A stretch of 64,000 nucleotides of DNA from Crotophaga sulcirostris (Eukaryota; Chordata; Aves; Cuculiformes; Crotophagidae). Both the position numbers and the translations under genes were made by a program. This document shows positions 39,439 through 53,205 of the stretch, piece after piece. The stretch is taken from positions 915,487 through 979,486 of the forward strand of contig VYZB01000117.1 in the NCBI GenBank assembly GCA_013397455.1, read 5' to 3'. Under the pieces are notes generated by a model that saw nothing but the letters and a program-made list of their open reading frames with translations, was not told where the DNA came from and did not search any database. The number at the start of each line of letters is the position of its first letter. Positions within the stretch are counted from its first letter, which is position 1.

Positions 39439-42400
39439 GGGTGATGGTAAAGTAAGTACTATACGCTTTTAAAAGGAGCCAAACAAAATACAACAGTAGA
39501 GATACAAAGAAATTACAAAGCTTATTTAGCAAAATTGTTAAATAAGTAGTTGCAATATTTTATGTTTTACCCTTTCTTGGTGCAATTCTCTAAAAAAACA
39601 GGGTCTAGAACCAAGATCTATCGTGAGAAATATACTTTTAGAATATTCTAGAGTAGAGGTGGCTTTGAATTTTATTCAGACACCTCTTATTTTCCTCAAA
39701 TAGTTTTGTTTGTTTTCCCAGCACTGCTGAGCCTAAAGAATACTGGAATGTAAACAGTTTACTTGAATTATTATAAAACTTTCTTTATCCTGAGACATGT
39801 GTCAGCCCTGGGGAAACCACCACAGATTCTGGCGTTACTTCAGCAAAGTGATTCAAGCATATTATGTCCCTTTGACTTGTTGAATTAGATGTTTCATCTT
39901 ATTATAGCACAGTCAACAAGATAGAGCATTTATCCTGAGTCATGGAAAACCAATAAATGACTCACCTTTTGCCACAGCTTCAACAGTAACAAAAAAAAAA
40001 GCTCTGCCTAGTTTCCAGTTTCTCACATTCAAGTACAAGAACAGGCATCACCTCACACAATATCTGGCCTCACTCAACAGCATGTAACGAGGTGGAAAAC
40101 AAGGAACATATGCAATAAAATTTGCATAGATGATACACAATTACAGTTGGAATTGATGATCTTAAAGGTCTTTTCTGACCTAAACATTTCTAGGTTTCTA
40201 TGATTTAGAACTCAGCCAGAAAGCTCATCAATTTGTTTCCTAAATGCGCTTACAAAATCCACAACTTTTGCATCACTGATTGTGATTTTTCTGTTTGTTT
40301 TAGTATGTATTACCATTTAAGACATCAGTCTCAAGTCTCTTTCAGAAATCATGTTATTCTTAGCCGTGAGAAACCTTCCAGTGCTCTGTTTAGTCACAGA
40401 AGTATCAGGGATTACTTTGTAAAATCTCCAGCCTTTACAATCACCTAACATTACCCAGGACAGTTCACAGAAAGAGATAGTATCACAGTACAAGATAGCA
40501 ATAATCCCTTGCAGCTATTTTGTTTCCAATCTGTTGTAATCCTTTGATTTTTTTCTTCAACATGCAAGCCAAAGTAATGACTTGTGATACAGGTAAAAAC
40601 AAACGCCATCCACATAGTCTTATTCGAAAATATCTATTAAACATGGAATTTTTTTCAACTGCATAAGCATTTTGCCTCGTTCAAAATATTAAAGACTTAT
40701 TTTATTTTATACTCAAAATCACTAATTCAGTTTGTATGCAAGCCCTGAAAATAGTATTAAAAAAATCCATTTAAAAAAAAAAAATCAATATATCCACAAT
40801 TTTGTCAGATGCATTAGACATATGTTCATAATCCTATGAATCACTTTTCCCAAGGTCTGTTGATTGCTGCCAACAACAGACACAGAAGACAAATAATAAA
40901 TGATTTTTTAAAAAATTACCTGCAATACAAAGTGTACTCAGAGTGGGACCAAAAAGAAAGACATTGGTTTATTTTGTGTAATTTTTTATTTTTTGCACTT
41001 AAAAACTCCATTGTGATTTGTCTTTTGTCAGCACAACTGGAATTCACAAAGTACCATGGTACCTATTTCACTAGGGGGAGGTACCCATTCAACCTTCGGC
41101 AACAAGATTAGTGTTATGAGTAAAACCACTTGCACCTCACAGATGAGAAACTTCTACTTAGACCAATAGCTTCAAATATGTAGTCCATATAGTCATAGGT
41201 GAACCCAGAGTGTACAGAAGGGGTCCAAATAAAGTCACTTAGGAAGACAAGTCAACAACTTACTTCAGTTCCTCTCCTTCTGTTTGTGGCCCTGATCCAC
41301 ACTGGAGAATTTACACAGATCACCAATTCTAAGAAGGCTGAGAAGCAGTGGTCTAGATTATTCTTTTCATAGACTGTCCATTTCAAGGGTATTTAGATGG
41401 ACTAATAAATCTACTAGGAAAAAAAAACAGAAATGCCAGGTTGTTCCAGAGGATTTGTAGGGCAGAACTGAATGAGGGCCAGGATAAATGTCAGGTGCCA
41501 GTAGGCTGCTCTTATGAGATATAAAGACTTTGAGCTATTAGGCAGGATTAAATGTGAACACAGCTGTGCAAATTTAGGTCAGATCACTTGAAAAAAAGAA
41601 TGAAGAGCAACCTCGATTTGTCCTCTGTTAGCACGTGCCTGTCAGGACACCAGTTCTGGGTTCAGCTCAGCACAAATCACTATCTGCTTACACCAGTTAA
41701 TAATAACCTGCTGTTGGTATTGTGCACAAAATGAATCAGCAGGGAAAATTCAGAGAGAAGAGGAGGGAGGGCAAAACAGAAGGAAAAAGTAGATAATACC
41801 AACTTTCATTTGGACCAGCTTCCCACTGCTACATAATCCTCTTCTTCACACCTTCCCTACCTATTCCTTCCCCAACTTGTATTTCTTCTTTACGACCTTC
41901 AAAAGAAAAAGAGGTTTTAAAGTTTTATGCACAACGGAGAGCTAAAACTCTAGACTCTCAGGAACATCATCTTCTTCAATATTCAGCAATTTTTTTCTGT
42001 CTTATTCCTACTGTTCACATGAATCTTTTTTCTGATATTCTCATTGTCAGCCTTAGAAACACAAAATGCATCAAAATTTGAAGCCTATCTGAGACAGACA
42101 GAATTATCCATCATTCTCACGTTTGACTGTGCTTCTGTCATCAATAAAAGGAGCTATATTCTTCTCAGTCTGGGCTCTTTTGTTGGTTTCATACAGGAAA
42201 TCAGAGCTGTTTAGGACACAGACCACGTATTATTTTTCTGTAACATAAAAAATCTCCACAACAATGTATTTATTTATTTTAATTTCTACTCAAGTTGATG
42301 TATGACTGATCTCAAAACTGCATGGACACAGGTCTATACTAAGTCTTGGGAGTATATTGGGATGTTTGACCTCATTCAGATCTTTACCAACATCTAAAGG

Positions 42401-45400
42401 TCTATTTTGTCTGTCTTCTGAATAGGCCACATCTGAACAAGGCAGGCAGTTGTCCTTCTTGGGAAGATTCCAGCACCAGGTGCGGTGGGACTGGAAAGCA
42501 GATGCAAGAAGATGGTTAAGATGCATCCTCTTGTAAGAGCCATGTAGCTGCCTGGTGCATAAGTAAAGGAAATATCTGCCTTTGAGCATAGTCATGTCAA
42601 TATCACCAAAGCAATCAACTATGTAACAGAGGGACTACAATGTCACCATGATGCTACTAACTAGTGACAGCTAATGACTAGTGGCATCTTAGACAGTGAA
42701 AGGCTAATGGATTGTACCTTTTTGGTACTGTTCTGACTGCATTTCCATTTGTGGTCATAAAAATTTTCATGGTACTGCCTAACTCTGCTGTAAACTCAGC
42801 TGTCCTTGTCAGATTTAAAATGTTTATTTTGCATTTTGCCGGATGAAATTCACTACAGAGTTTCACTTGTACAAGTTATAGTCTCCTTCGGATGTTCTGA
42901 GGACATTTTAAGTAAGCACAATTTACATTAATTGGCACTGATTATCCTTGTTTGTAAAAAGTTAAAACAGCTGCTTGCCCACAAGATTCACTAACTAGAA
43001 ATGCATGTATGAGGTGGTTAGAGTCACATTGTAGTGCTGAGATCTAACAAATATACTCAATGAGATTGATATGGCCATTGAAAACTGCTTCTGTGTTGCC
43101 TACCAAGGGAGCTGACAGTAACTTGCTTGACTGTAGTCATATGAGCCAAGTCCACACCTAGTCAGATGAGCATAATTCAGAGCAAAATTGCACATATAAA
43201 TAGCATTTTGAATGCATCTGAAGAATCACACATGAAAAGGGTGAGGGACACATTCTGTATGTTGTAGATATTATTGACGTAATGTGCCGGAGGTATTATT
43301 GTACTATATGTTTAAAAGGGATAAAGGAAAGAAAATCAAACTCTCCAAACTTAATGATACCACATTTTCCCTTTTTGTCCTACAACATATTGCTTTTTGT
43401 ACTACAAAGGTAGACATCTACCTTGAATCAACATTTAGAGTATCATTAGATTAAAAGGTGTTCAGCACACAGAAGACAGGACATGTCAAAAATAAGGTTG
43501 GCCATGCAGTCTCTGTTCTCTCCTTGCTTAATGCACATGCATCATGTCATGACCCGACAATGAGCTACAAAACCACTTCTGCCTGTTGCAGTGCTTGGGA
43601 CAGACAAGTTCTGGGAATGAACCTGGGCTTTTCTTAGAACAGTCTATTCCCTTTTTCAGGAAATGTGTTATAATGGAGATAAGGGATCCCAGGAAAGAAG
43701 AGCAGACTGTGCTGATTCAAGAAAATATGTCTATATTTAGCAAGTTAGGTTCTCTGGTGTCTTGATTGCTTGAGCCAAGTTTTTAGCAAGTTAAAGGTTC
43801 TTAGCACAGTCCATTTTATTTAATAAAATTCTCTGAAATTGCTGACAAAATAAACATTGTAAGCAGTTGCATCAAGGTTTCACGTGGAACCATTGGAGCT
43901 ACCGACTCTCCTAAGGAGCCTTTATTGTGTTTGCAGTGCTGAGTCAAAAGAGAACAGCACAGCAAGCAGGGTCATAGTCTCACATTCTGAGCAAGACAAG
44001 AGCTTAGAATGAAAGCTTGACAGGCAGTTGTGAGATGGTTTATTATCATGAAAAATATTCATAGGCTAGGACAGTGCAGGGAGAAGATAAGGATGTTGGA
44101 GAGAGAACTTGACTGAGAGGGATCATCAGATCAGCATCAGCAGAGCTAGGATCTTGGATGAGGGAATATTTGCAATACAGAAGATAATACAGCACAATGT
44201 TTTACTTTCAGCCTCACAAAAAATTAATAAATTAAAAATTACTTTTTATAGCCGCCACAGCTGCAAAATATTGAATTTATGAAAATATGAATTGAAAATT
44301 TGAATTGCATACAAACTTTGAAATAAATGCTTATTCCAAGGGCATTGACTACTATAGAAAGTAAAGAATCTGTAGACCATTTTCCATCATGATGACTCTT
44401 TGGACAGGCAGTAACTATTAAACTGGAATACAGCAATTGAGGAACAGGTGTTGGTTTAAAGCAGCATGATTTAAATGTAGGCAATAAAATATGCAGAGCC
44501 ATAATCAGAATGATGACTTGTTTTAAGCGTTTGGGGCCATGTTGATATAAATAACTGCACCAGGTTTTGCTCTAGTGCAGTAGCTAAATTAAGTGGTTTA
44601 CAAACAAACTAAAAAGCTGACTTATTAGTAATGACATTGCTTGATCTCTGACAAAAAAAAAGGCCAAAAGAGCCACTGCTAGCCATGGAACCAACACAGT
44701 AAGGCCTGAAGTACAGCTGATGAATGAACTGAGGATGGCAGAGTCTATCAAAATAACAGGAAAAACATTTCTTTCTCAAATCCAGGCCAGCATCTTGGTA
44801 AACGTCACCAGAAGGTTGGCTTTGCCTACAAAGTTTGCCTCACAGAAGGGCTGTGATTTTTCCTTGAGGCCTTGGCCCTTATTCCAGTCTCAGAACAGTT
44901 GTCCCTCAAGCTTTGCCTGACAAACCTGTTGTGGTGCAAGCATACTGCTTGGTCATTTTGTGGAGATAATGATCCTTCTACGAGTAAGGGCTTGAAGGAT
45001 GGATATTGAGCTCTTGAGGTTCAGTTGGGCACGGTTTAGTTCTTTTGGGGAGCTGGGGGCACCGGCAACCTATCACATGGTGCACATTAGTGATTCTCCA
45101 AAGCATCTAAGTGTTGCTTTGGTGTTGTCTTTAACACACTTACTCGAGTTGCAAAGCAAGCAAAGTCTGAAGAGGAAGGACATATGCTAGCAGGATGAAA
45201 ATATCCATCTCAGAGTTATTTCCCTGAAATCCTCTTTGCTTGTGCCCAAATACTTCAATCCAAGCAAACTTGGGCAATGCAGACAGGGAGTTTTATAGAA
45301 GGCAAACTACTGAGGCACCAGTACCACCATCCTCTCATACCACCTCCACTGCATGAAAACAATACAGAAACATACATAGCAAAACCATACTAGGTTCCTC

Positions 45401-48400
45401 CTCACTCAGTATCCCACTTCTAGCAAGTCTCTCTTCTCTAGCAAGAAGTTGGAGAAATAATGCAGATGGTAGAAGAAACTTCATATGGTCATTCATGTGA
45501 GAAACCCTATCAGGTACAGAAATCTTGAGATTTTGTGAGGACGAGGCTGTAGAGACATCACATCTTCCAAACGCTGTGGTTAAGTTCTAATTTTAAGGTC
45601 CACTCAACCATCCTTCCTAATTTTGTTGTCATTTCCAACAAGCAAACTAAAGGATGGGTAAGTTTTTTTCCTGTTTTAGAGGGCATTTTTTGTTTGATTG
45701 TTTGTTTTTAAACATCTTTTATGAAAGGTACAGTTTATGCCATATTGCAGAAATACTTAGAAAAACTAAGGAAAATTTCGTTATTGTCTCAATCACTGCC
45801 ATATAGCAGTACTCTGTGTTTTGGATACTGGGCTATTTACAATGTAGCAGTGATGAGTGTTTTTACTATTATGCCATGGCTTGCAGCTAGTTGTCTGGGA
45901 GCTCTGTTTAATGTTTTTGTTGTTCTATGTAATGCAGGCACATAATTTCAATTGGCAGCCAGAACCAGACTGTGAACACATCAAATACTCTAATTCTGTG
46001 GAAAGTCCAACACTTGCCATGTAACTATTTATACCCAAATAGACATAACACGGGAAAAGATTCTAGGAAATCATCACACAGGTACTCTTCCCAAGGTAAA
46101 ATATTGCAAATTTGGAAATTATGAGGGAATTTTCCCAGCTACATGGCTTTCCCACCCGCAAGTCCTGCTTTGTTGTTTCAGCAAAGACAGAAAGTTTAGT
46201 ACCACTTTTTCTCATCCAATTAAAATACACTCTATGAAGATACTTCTTGGTATTTTTTGGTCCTGCTGGATATCTTCATAAAGTTTCAGGATAAATACAT
46301 GAAGAGGTCTAACTCTGCCTGAAAAAAAATTAAATAAAAATGTTTCCTTCTAGACCTTTTCATAGTGTGGGATAATCTCAGCAAAATGAAACAGTGCACC
46401 GAGTACTATATATTCACTACGACCAAATTGCAGCCAGCAAAGGTGTCATTTTGATTGTTTTACTCCCATTTCACTGATACAATGCAATTTCAGGAACAAG
46501 AATTACTGGATGAAAATATATATCACCACAAATATCTCGTACAACACTGCAATTGCACAACCACACACCAAGCTACCGAGCTAAAAACCAAACCAAAGCA
46601 ACTTCAGGTACTTCAGGTCAGGAATTCAGTAAGAATAAAACACCTAGTCAGAACCAGAGAGGTTATCTACAAGCAGAAGAATTTCATGGTCCAAGCAGAA
46701 ACAGGGACAGCATTTTTAATTAAATGCTTCTTGTTCGGAGCAAGAATCTTTAACAAAGATTAGACACAACCCAAGTTTTTAGTTTTATGCCAATCTCAAA
46801 GACACTTCTATTCAGATTTCCAGGGTACACTGGAACTTGTCAGATCTTTTGCTTCTTACTAGCTTTATCTCAAAATTATTGTCATTTTTTTCCCATGTAA
46901 CTGAATTCTCTGTAGAAGACTAGGCTCCAAATCCTGACCCTGCTAAATTTTTGATCTCCTTGTATTCACATACCTCACAGGGAATATTCAGGACCTCTCA
47001 AGAGAGAAGACTCAGCTTAGAAGAGGTACTAACAGCTTCTAGAGTAAGATGTAACATGCTTATCAAACACAGATTGAACTTCGATATTAAAACAAACATA
47101 GGGCATCTCCTCAGTTGACAAACATGACAGTAAGGTGGGTGCGAATTCGAAGCCAAGAGAATGTAGTTAACTATAACAGTAAAAGCAAAAATAGGTACAT
47201 CAACATCTAAATAAAAGTCCCTATCGTGTGAATATCTCTATTCAGATCAGGCATATTTAGCACAAATGTCTGCTCTCTTCCTGCAGATTTTTCATAGTCT
47301 AATTCTCAGTAAAAGATTAATCATTCCTGGTGTCCCGTAATCAAATGCTTAATACCTATTGGTTTTAATTTTTGTATTAGAAATACAACCAATATATAGA
47401 GCATTAAGAGAACTTACGGTACACTCAGTGCTATAGGCAGCTTAACAAAACATGAACAAAACCCGGTAAATTTCCTGGATTTCTTATAACCTCATTTTAC
47501 CTCTGATGTAGAAGGTCTAGCTGAGTTAAAAATTCTGCAGGGCTTTTGTCAGAAGCATAATTTTTTTTTTTCCAGAGCTTACAATAGAAGTGATGATGGG
47601 CCTTCAGGGCTGCAACTAGCTTCATGTTTGCATCTGACTCTGAATTTTAGACACTAGCACATTGTGCAAGCAAACATTTCAAATTTAATCTGTAAATCAA
47701 CAAGATGCAATTAATAGAGACCCTCCAAGGTCTTTTTATTTCCTTCTTAAAAGCAATGGCATTTTCACTTCTTATTTTGACTCCTGAGAATGTTTATATA
47801 TATACATAAGCTACTTTGGGATAACGGTAATTTTGGACATCTTGCAGACTGAAATGCATAGCCAGAACATCAAACCGCAACTATTTTCACCCATGATTTT
47901 ATATACAAAAGTATTAAAGCTCTATTTTCAAAAGCAATTAGAGACCTAGGGAGAAATTCCAATGCCTAAATATAGAGACTTAGTGCCATTTTATACCCCC
48001 TAACGTATAAAATAAGACATCTATTCACAACTGGCACGTTGTAGGGGAGCCCTGTTTCCTTGTGAAGCAGCAACTAAATACCAGATGAGGCATCCTGAAG
48101 CCTCTTAAATGGCATCACATGCTTATGGCTAGGCAACTGAATCTTTCCTTTAAAATCTACAAACAAATAAAGTCTAATAAGTGATTGAACCTACCCTGAA
48201 ACAGATACCCAGCTGAACTGATTCAGTGACTGCGTCTCTTTGGGCTGTAATGGGACCTTAAACACTTGGATCTCTACGTACAATGTGTGCCGTAAAAACT
48301 AAATGTAGGTGTTTCAATGAAGAAATGTATCTTATTCTCAAACTGAAATTAATCTCTACATATGGGCTGCTTGTCTAGCAAAGAGAAGTCAGCATCTTTA

Positions 48401-50569
48401 GAAGGAGATTCCTTTGACCCCTTTTTCTACATCCATTACACACTGAAATGAGTCACACCTTTTCTCTCCACAGATTAGCAGTGGGATCTCAGTGCTTATC
48501 TCTGATGTAGCCTTCTTAAAGACAGATAAGAAATTCCACTTATGGAAAAGCAGGTATTGATCAAAAACTAGATACTTGCCTCTCAGGAATACCTCTAGAT
48601 ATCCACACATATCTTTAGACACCTAAGATGTGTTTAAATTTTAAATTGCTAGATTTCACTGCTCTCCAGGACACAACTCAAAACAATCCACTTAAAGGAA
48701 ACAGAATTTCCAATGGTACATTTATCAGACAAAAAACTATTGCTGGTCATCTAAATGCACCTTTGACCTACAGACTGTATATCTCAAACAGAAAAGTAAA
48801 TCACAGGATTCAATCACTCCATGGAAAGGAATGGTAAGACGAAATAACAGAAAAAAAATCTTAGATGCAACAGAAACTATATTATGAAACTAAGTCCTGA
48901 CTCCTAACAGGTGGAAGTTCTGTCACCCTTCACCTAATTCCTGATATGGGGAATTACATTTTCTGGCTAATAAATTTTCCACTGCCATATTGTCTGTTTG
49001 AAACCAATTTCCAGTTTTGATCCTATAAAATAGCTACTTTCTCATACAAAGAAACAAAGCAAAAGTGTGCTGCAGTGCACTTTGGTGCTCCTCTGGGTTA
49101 AAGAAAAGTGAATTATTGTTAGAACAAAGTAACAAAGCAGCAAGCCACTACTTTCCCTGGAGTGATGGCCTGTCATTCTGGGCAAGAAAATATAAAGGTT
49201 TATTTTCTCCAACTCCTTTTATCATCAGCAACATCAGTTTTCATTGCCTTACAAAATCTTTATGTTAAAAAAATAAAATAAAATCTTTATTTTTTAAAAA
49301 TGCGTGATGTTTAGAGATAAAGTCTCAACAAGTCTTCAGAGTTTTAATCACAATCTTGAACTTGTTGTATTGAATAAATATTCATCTTGGATTTCTGATT
49401 TCATCCTCCTATTAGCAGCCAGACATCCATGAAATGTAATTCTCACACAACACTGAGAATTAGGAAAAGCGATGGAACACACAACTGTGGCAGGCACATG
49501 ATTTCATCAGGCCATAAATAGCAAGATGTGAAATGTTCTGTTCTTCTGCGTTTGAATAAATATCATTGTGAAACAGATGAAGACAGGCAACCCAAACAAT
49601 TTACAACTTCTATCATAAGGAAAATGCAGTCATGTTTCCTTAATGTCCTGATAGCAGAGACGGAAGATGGCAGAGCATTTCCTGAGTGTGCAGTTCATGC
49701 TTTATAGCATCTGAAGCAACATGCAGGCTGCTAGGTAATAAAATCAAATATAGGCCAGGATATACATTTTACCTGGCCTTGAATCTTACCCTGACCCTGC
49801 AAAGAAGAGTTAGTGTTGGCTGAGTCATTGAGTCCTGTTTGCAGGACCTAACTCTCACAGGATGAACATGTTTTAGGCTGCTGCAGCACTTCTTACTTTG
49901 TGTTTATATGCAGAAACATGCCATCTGTGTGTCTTCTGAGATAAAATCTTGGCAGCAAAGACAACATCACACACTGAGTAATAGCCCAGTGATTCCTGGA
50001 ATATACTGATTGCAATAAGATTAACGATGTTGTGTAAAATTCTGGTCACACTGGCGTCAACAGAATAGCTTTGTACTCTGCCTATGAATGTTAAACACCC
50101 ATCCGGGGATATCAGAAAAATGAGAAAATAGAAACTACCATATCTGACTTCTCCAAAGTTGCACCTGAGGTCACTGTTAAGACTATATCAATAGCAACAC
50201 AGTGTGCACTAGAGAGCACAAAACACTATTATTTTAGAGATCTAGATTCCTACACAAATTTGACATTGAGCTTCTGAAACATCAAATGAACCATATCTGT
50301 TAAATTCAAAAGCAGCTTGAGTGATGTAAAAGGAAAATCTTTCAGACTAAATAAGACATTTAACATTGTAGACCCTTCTGGCACAGTGTAGATTTTGACA
50401 TTTACCCCTCTTTCCAGATGTCTCTCCTTTAGATGGAACAATTTGCAATAATTTGTGTGGGAATTGCATTTTTTGGTTGTTTTTCAGGATAGTGAAAGAA
50501 GATTCTTTCTGCTTACATGGCATAAAGATAACTTATTTGTTTGTATTTGTCTGCATGTCTTAAACATCC
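39439..50569. other. Long unique AT-rich stretch, no gene recognised
   Basis: About 11 kb with one CR1 tail remnant (40142-40205) and otherwise no repeat that I can name. The longest frames (42290-42595 minus, 101 codons; 46455-46763 plus, 102 codons) lack recognisable domains. The hydrophobic 74-codon frame at 45721-45945 has no upstream signal or conserved motif that I know. The AT-palindrome ATTTTATTTAATAAAAT near 43813 is minor. Some stretches, such as 49460-49800, are repeat-free and could be conserved noncoding DNA, but I have no evidence for it. Confidence 0.45.
40142..40205 (+). mobile_element. CR1 3' terminus, short and diverged
   Basis: GTTGGAATTGATGATCTTAA, AGGTCTTTTCTGACCTAAAC and the tail-like TTCTAGGTTTCTATGATT are the end of a CR1 3' untranslated region. 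Nothing upstream matches. Confidence 0.75.
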
Positions 50570-50823
50570 AGGTTGGTGCAAGGCGGCGTGTGCCTGGGGC
50601 TTTGGGCACTTTGATGCAGGAGTAGGCACTGCTCCCCTGCATCCCACCTGCTGTTGGGCTTCTAATGTTCACTGTCTGTGCCACTGTGTCCAAGGGATTT
50701 GTGCAATCTGCAGAGGTAGGAGCACCCCTGACTGCACATGTACACTCACAGGGTTCAAGAGGCAGATATTCTGGCAAGGGTCCATTCAACTGCCAGTGAC
50801 GCCTGGAGCCCCCAGTCCCCATC

Positions 50824-50913
50824 TGAGAACTTTCCTGGAAGAATTTCTGCACATGCCCCAATTTGAGAACTTTCCTGGGAGAATTTCTGCACATGCCCCA
50901 ATTTGAGAACTTT
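50824..50913 (+). repeat. 40-bp tandem repeat, about 2.25 copies
   Basis: The unit starts TGAGAACTTTCCTGG and runs through GAATTTCTGCACATGCCCCA. Starts at 50824, 50864 and 50904 are exactly 40 bp apart, with only a few mismatches. Because 40 is not a multiple of three, the overlapping 181-codon minus frame (50484-51029) reads each copy in a different frame. That argues against the frame being a selected protein. Confidence 0.9.
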
Positions 50914-50981
50914 CTATGTGAAGAAATGGTGCAGACAGAGTGAGACCACTCCTTGTATGCTATTAGAAGACAGAGAACCTC

Positions 50982-50989
50982 TATAAAAA
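50982..50989 (+). promoter_or_regulatory. TATA box candidate
   Basis: TATAAAAA within CTCTATAAAAACCCGTG, about 70 bp after the 40-bp repeats. Isolated TATA-like strings are common in AT-rich DNA, so only its placement in this GC-richer repeat-bearing block makes it notable. Confidence 0.4.
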
Positions 50990-51217
50990 CCCGTGCCAAA
51001 AAAGCACATGTATGAACCCTTTGCCTCATGGATCATATTTTACTGTTGAAAGTTCCATTGGATATCATTCGAGTGGTGATGATTCTTATGTTGTATTTCC
51101 CTTGTTCTGCTACTTTTCTTCTTTTTCTCTCTCTGTCCTTACTTCCTCCTTAAATCTACCTCACTTTTTTGGCACTTTTGGGCAAATTCAGTTGTATCTG
51201 AATTCTTGTAGTCTGTT

Positions 51218-51318
51218 TGTTGCTTTGACTGTGCTCAAAGTACAGGTAGGAATTGAGTGTTGCTTTGACTGAGCTCAAAGTAAAGATTTCTAACTTTGGC
51301 TATGTTCAAAGTAAATAC
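51218..51318 (+). repeat. Tandem repeat with TTTGACTG(T/A)GCTCAAAGTA core
   Basis: TGCTTTGACTGTGCTCAAAG starts at 51221 and recurs as TGCTTTGACTGAGCTCAAAG at 51261, exactly 40 bp later. A decayed third copy, TTTGGCTATGTTCAAAGTAA, begins near 51295. The unit is unrelated to the 50824 repeat although the period is the same. Confidence 0.8.
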
Positions 51319-51435
51319 TGGAATTCTGAGTAGACCACTGGAGTGGTTGTCATCACTTTGGACTGCTGCATAAGCATTCAGTAGAAACCCACAACCCCCA
51401 TCCTGCTGAGCAGGTCTGTTGGGGCTGGGCCACAA

Positions 51436-52880
51436 GACATGGTCAAAATAAGGATGTACTAAGCCATAAGATGTGATTGTACTGAGATCTACTCATTGTA
51501 GATAGTATTATTTCATTCACGTGCTAAGCCAAAAAAAACCCCCAAAAATACCAAAAAAACCCCTATGTGGGCAGAAGTAAAATATAACTTAAATTCTGCA
51601 ACTCATTTATGAAACATTCCCAATTTGGCCATCAATTAATCTTTCTCCAGAAAAGGTCTCACTCCCATCCAAAGCAGTAAGATGACTATTTTCAAATTTT
51701 TCTGCATATGACTACACATCACTAATAAGATCAGTAGATACAAATGACTCTAGAAATTACAAAAAGTGATCTCACGAATCTGTCAAACTGAATGGGCTTG
51801 TGGGCTGAAACCATACAAAGAATTTTAATTATCAAACAGTATGGAATGTGAACAACATGATATCTGGAATATTTCCTGTCATAGTCAGGTGCTAAGCAAG
51901 TGAATATCTGCATAATTTAACTTAGATCACGAGGTGGTTTTGCCTACTTATATCATGAGAGGATATTTTCCACTATATGTCTAAAATACCTTGTCCTTTT
52001 CTGTCTTGTATAATAAGCTATTATTGCTGCAGCCAAGGCTTCTGAAAAACATGTTTTCTGTGTCAGAGAGATAAAAATATCCCTGGCACAACACTGGATT
52101 TAATTTAGAAAAGCATCATAAGATTCACAGTTTGAGTTGGAATTTATTATTGATCCTTTCAGCTCAATGCAAATTTGAAATTGCGCTCTGAAATAAACAA
52201 TACACAAATTCTTACAGTAGCATTAAGAAAAAATCAAAATGGTGTTAAAAATAACTACTGCATTTTAAAACATTTTACGGATCTGTCATTAGACATACAC
52301 ATGCAAAAAAAAAAGGCAAAAATTTGTTTTGGATAAGAGTGCCTTAAAATTTCACTCTCTTCATTTTGATTTGCTTTTCTCTGATACAATTGTAATTAGT
52401 GTTCTGAGAGCACCAAGCTAAGATGGGAGACCCATTTTAATAAGCCCTACAGACAGTGTAACAATATGTAATTAACCCTTGGAATTTAGTAAAACATCGA
52501 TTTAAATCTGAAATAACCCCTTTTGAAGAAAAATCAACTTGTTTTAACTTCTCTTCCATCCAGATTGCGGTGCCCATAGAATCTCCTGCATAAAAAGTAA
52601 AGCCCAATTTGTGTTTTTTAGGCATAATGAAATGCTCAAATCACTCAAACATTTAAAATCCAGAAGCACAAAGTGACTCTGGTATTTATAGCCCTACTAT
52701 GCTAAAATTTAGGTTAAGAACCAGCCCTCTCACTATGCTTCTTCCATTCCATCCAATGCCTTATCTGAGTTTTACGTGCAGTGCTCTCTAGTTACCTGCT
52801 GCCTCAGCTGAATGGGACAGTTTAGTTTCAAATCTTACATCATTTTTATGAGGTTCCTTGAATAGTCCAGTCCAGAAGAC
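51436..52880. other. Unique AT-rich DNA, no gene recognised
   Basis: No gene or mobile element that I can name. A short A/C-rich tract (AAAAAAAACCCCCAAAAA-like) lies at about 51530-51560. Confidence 0.5.
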
Positions 52881-53205
52881 ATCACAGAATGACAGAATCA
52901 TAAAATAGTTTGGGTTGGAAGGGACCTCAAAAATCATATAGTTCCACCCCCTACTGCCATGGGCAGGGACACCTTCCAGTAGGTCAGGTTGCTCAAAGCC
53001 CCATCCAACCTGGCCTTGAACACCTCCAGGAATGGGGCATCCACGACTTCTCTGGACAACCTGTTCCAGTGCCTCATCACCCTCACAGTAAAAAAATTCT
53101 TCCTAATATCTAATCTAAATCTCCCCTCTTTCATCTTAAAACTGTTACCCTGCATCCTATTCCTGCAATCCCAGATAAAGTGCCCCACCCCAGCTTTTCT
53201 GTAGG
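52881..53205 (-). mobile_element. CR1 LINE, 5'-truncated, 3' end present
   Basis: The 3' tail on the low side (ATCACAGAATGACAGAATCA) is followed by GGTTGGAAGGGACCTC, TGCCATGGGCAGGGACACCT and GGCCTTGAACACCTCCAGG. The piece ends in CCCAGCTTTTCTGTAGG, inside ORF2. The last codons read [20 protein letters not shown]. It is 5' truncated and in the opposite orientation to the related copies at 2456 and 36962. Confidence 0.95.

Larger units (their letters stand above)
50570..51435 (+). mobile_element. Possible LTR-like or promoter-bearing repeat
   Basis: This GC-richer block stands out from its AT-rich surroundings. It holds 40-bp direct repeats (50824-50913), then a TATA box TATAAAAA (50982-50989) about 70 bp downstream, then a second set of tandem repeats (51218-51318). 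Enhancer-like repeats before a TATA box resemble the U3 of a retroviral LTR. I could not find matching TG...CA ends, an AATAAA signal, a target duplication or a second copy in the window. The limits are therefore arbitrary and the call is tentative. A unique host promoter is an alternative. Confidence 0.35.

Noticed and set aside
45721..45945. Hydrophobic 74-codon frame resembling a small membrane protein
   Set aside because: No recognisable family and no supporting signals. Hydrophobic frames are common in T-rich DNA.
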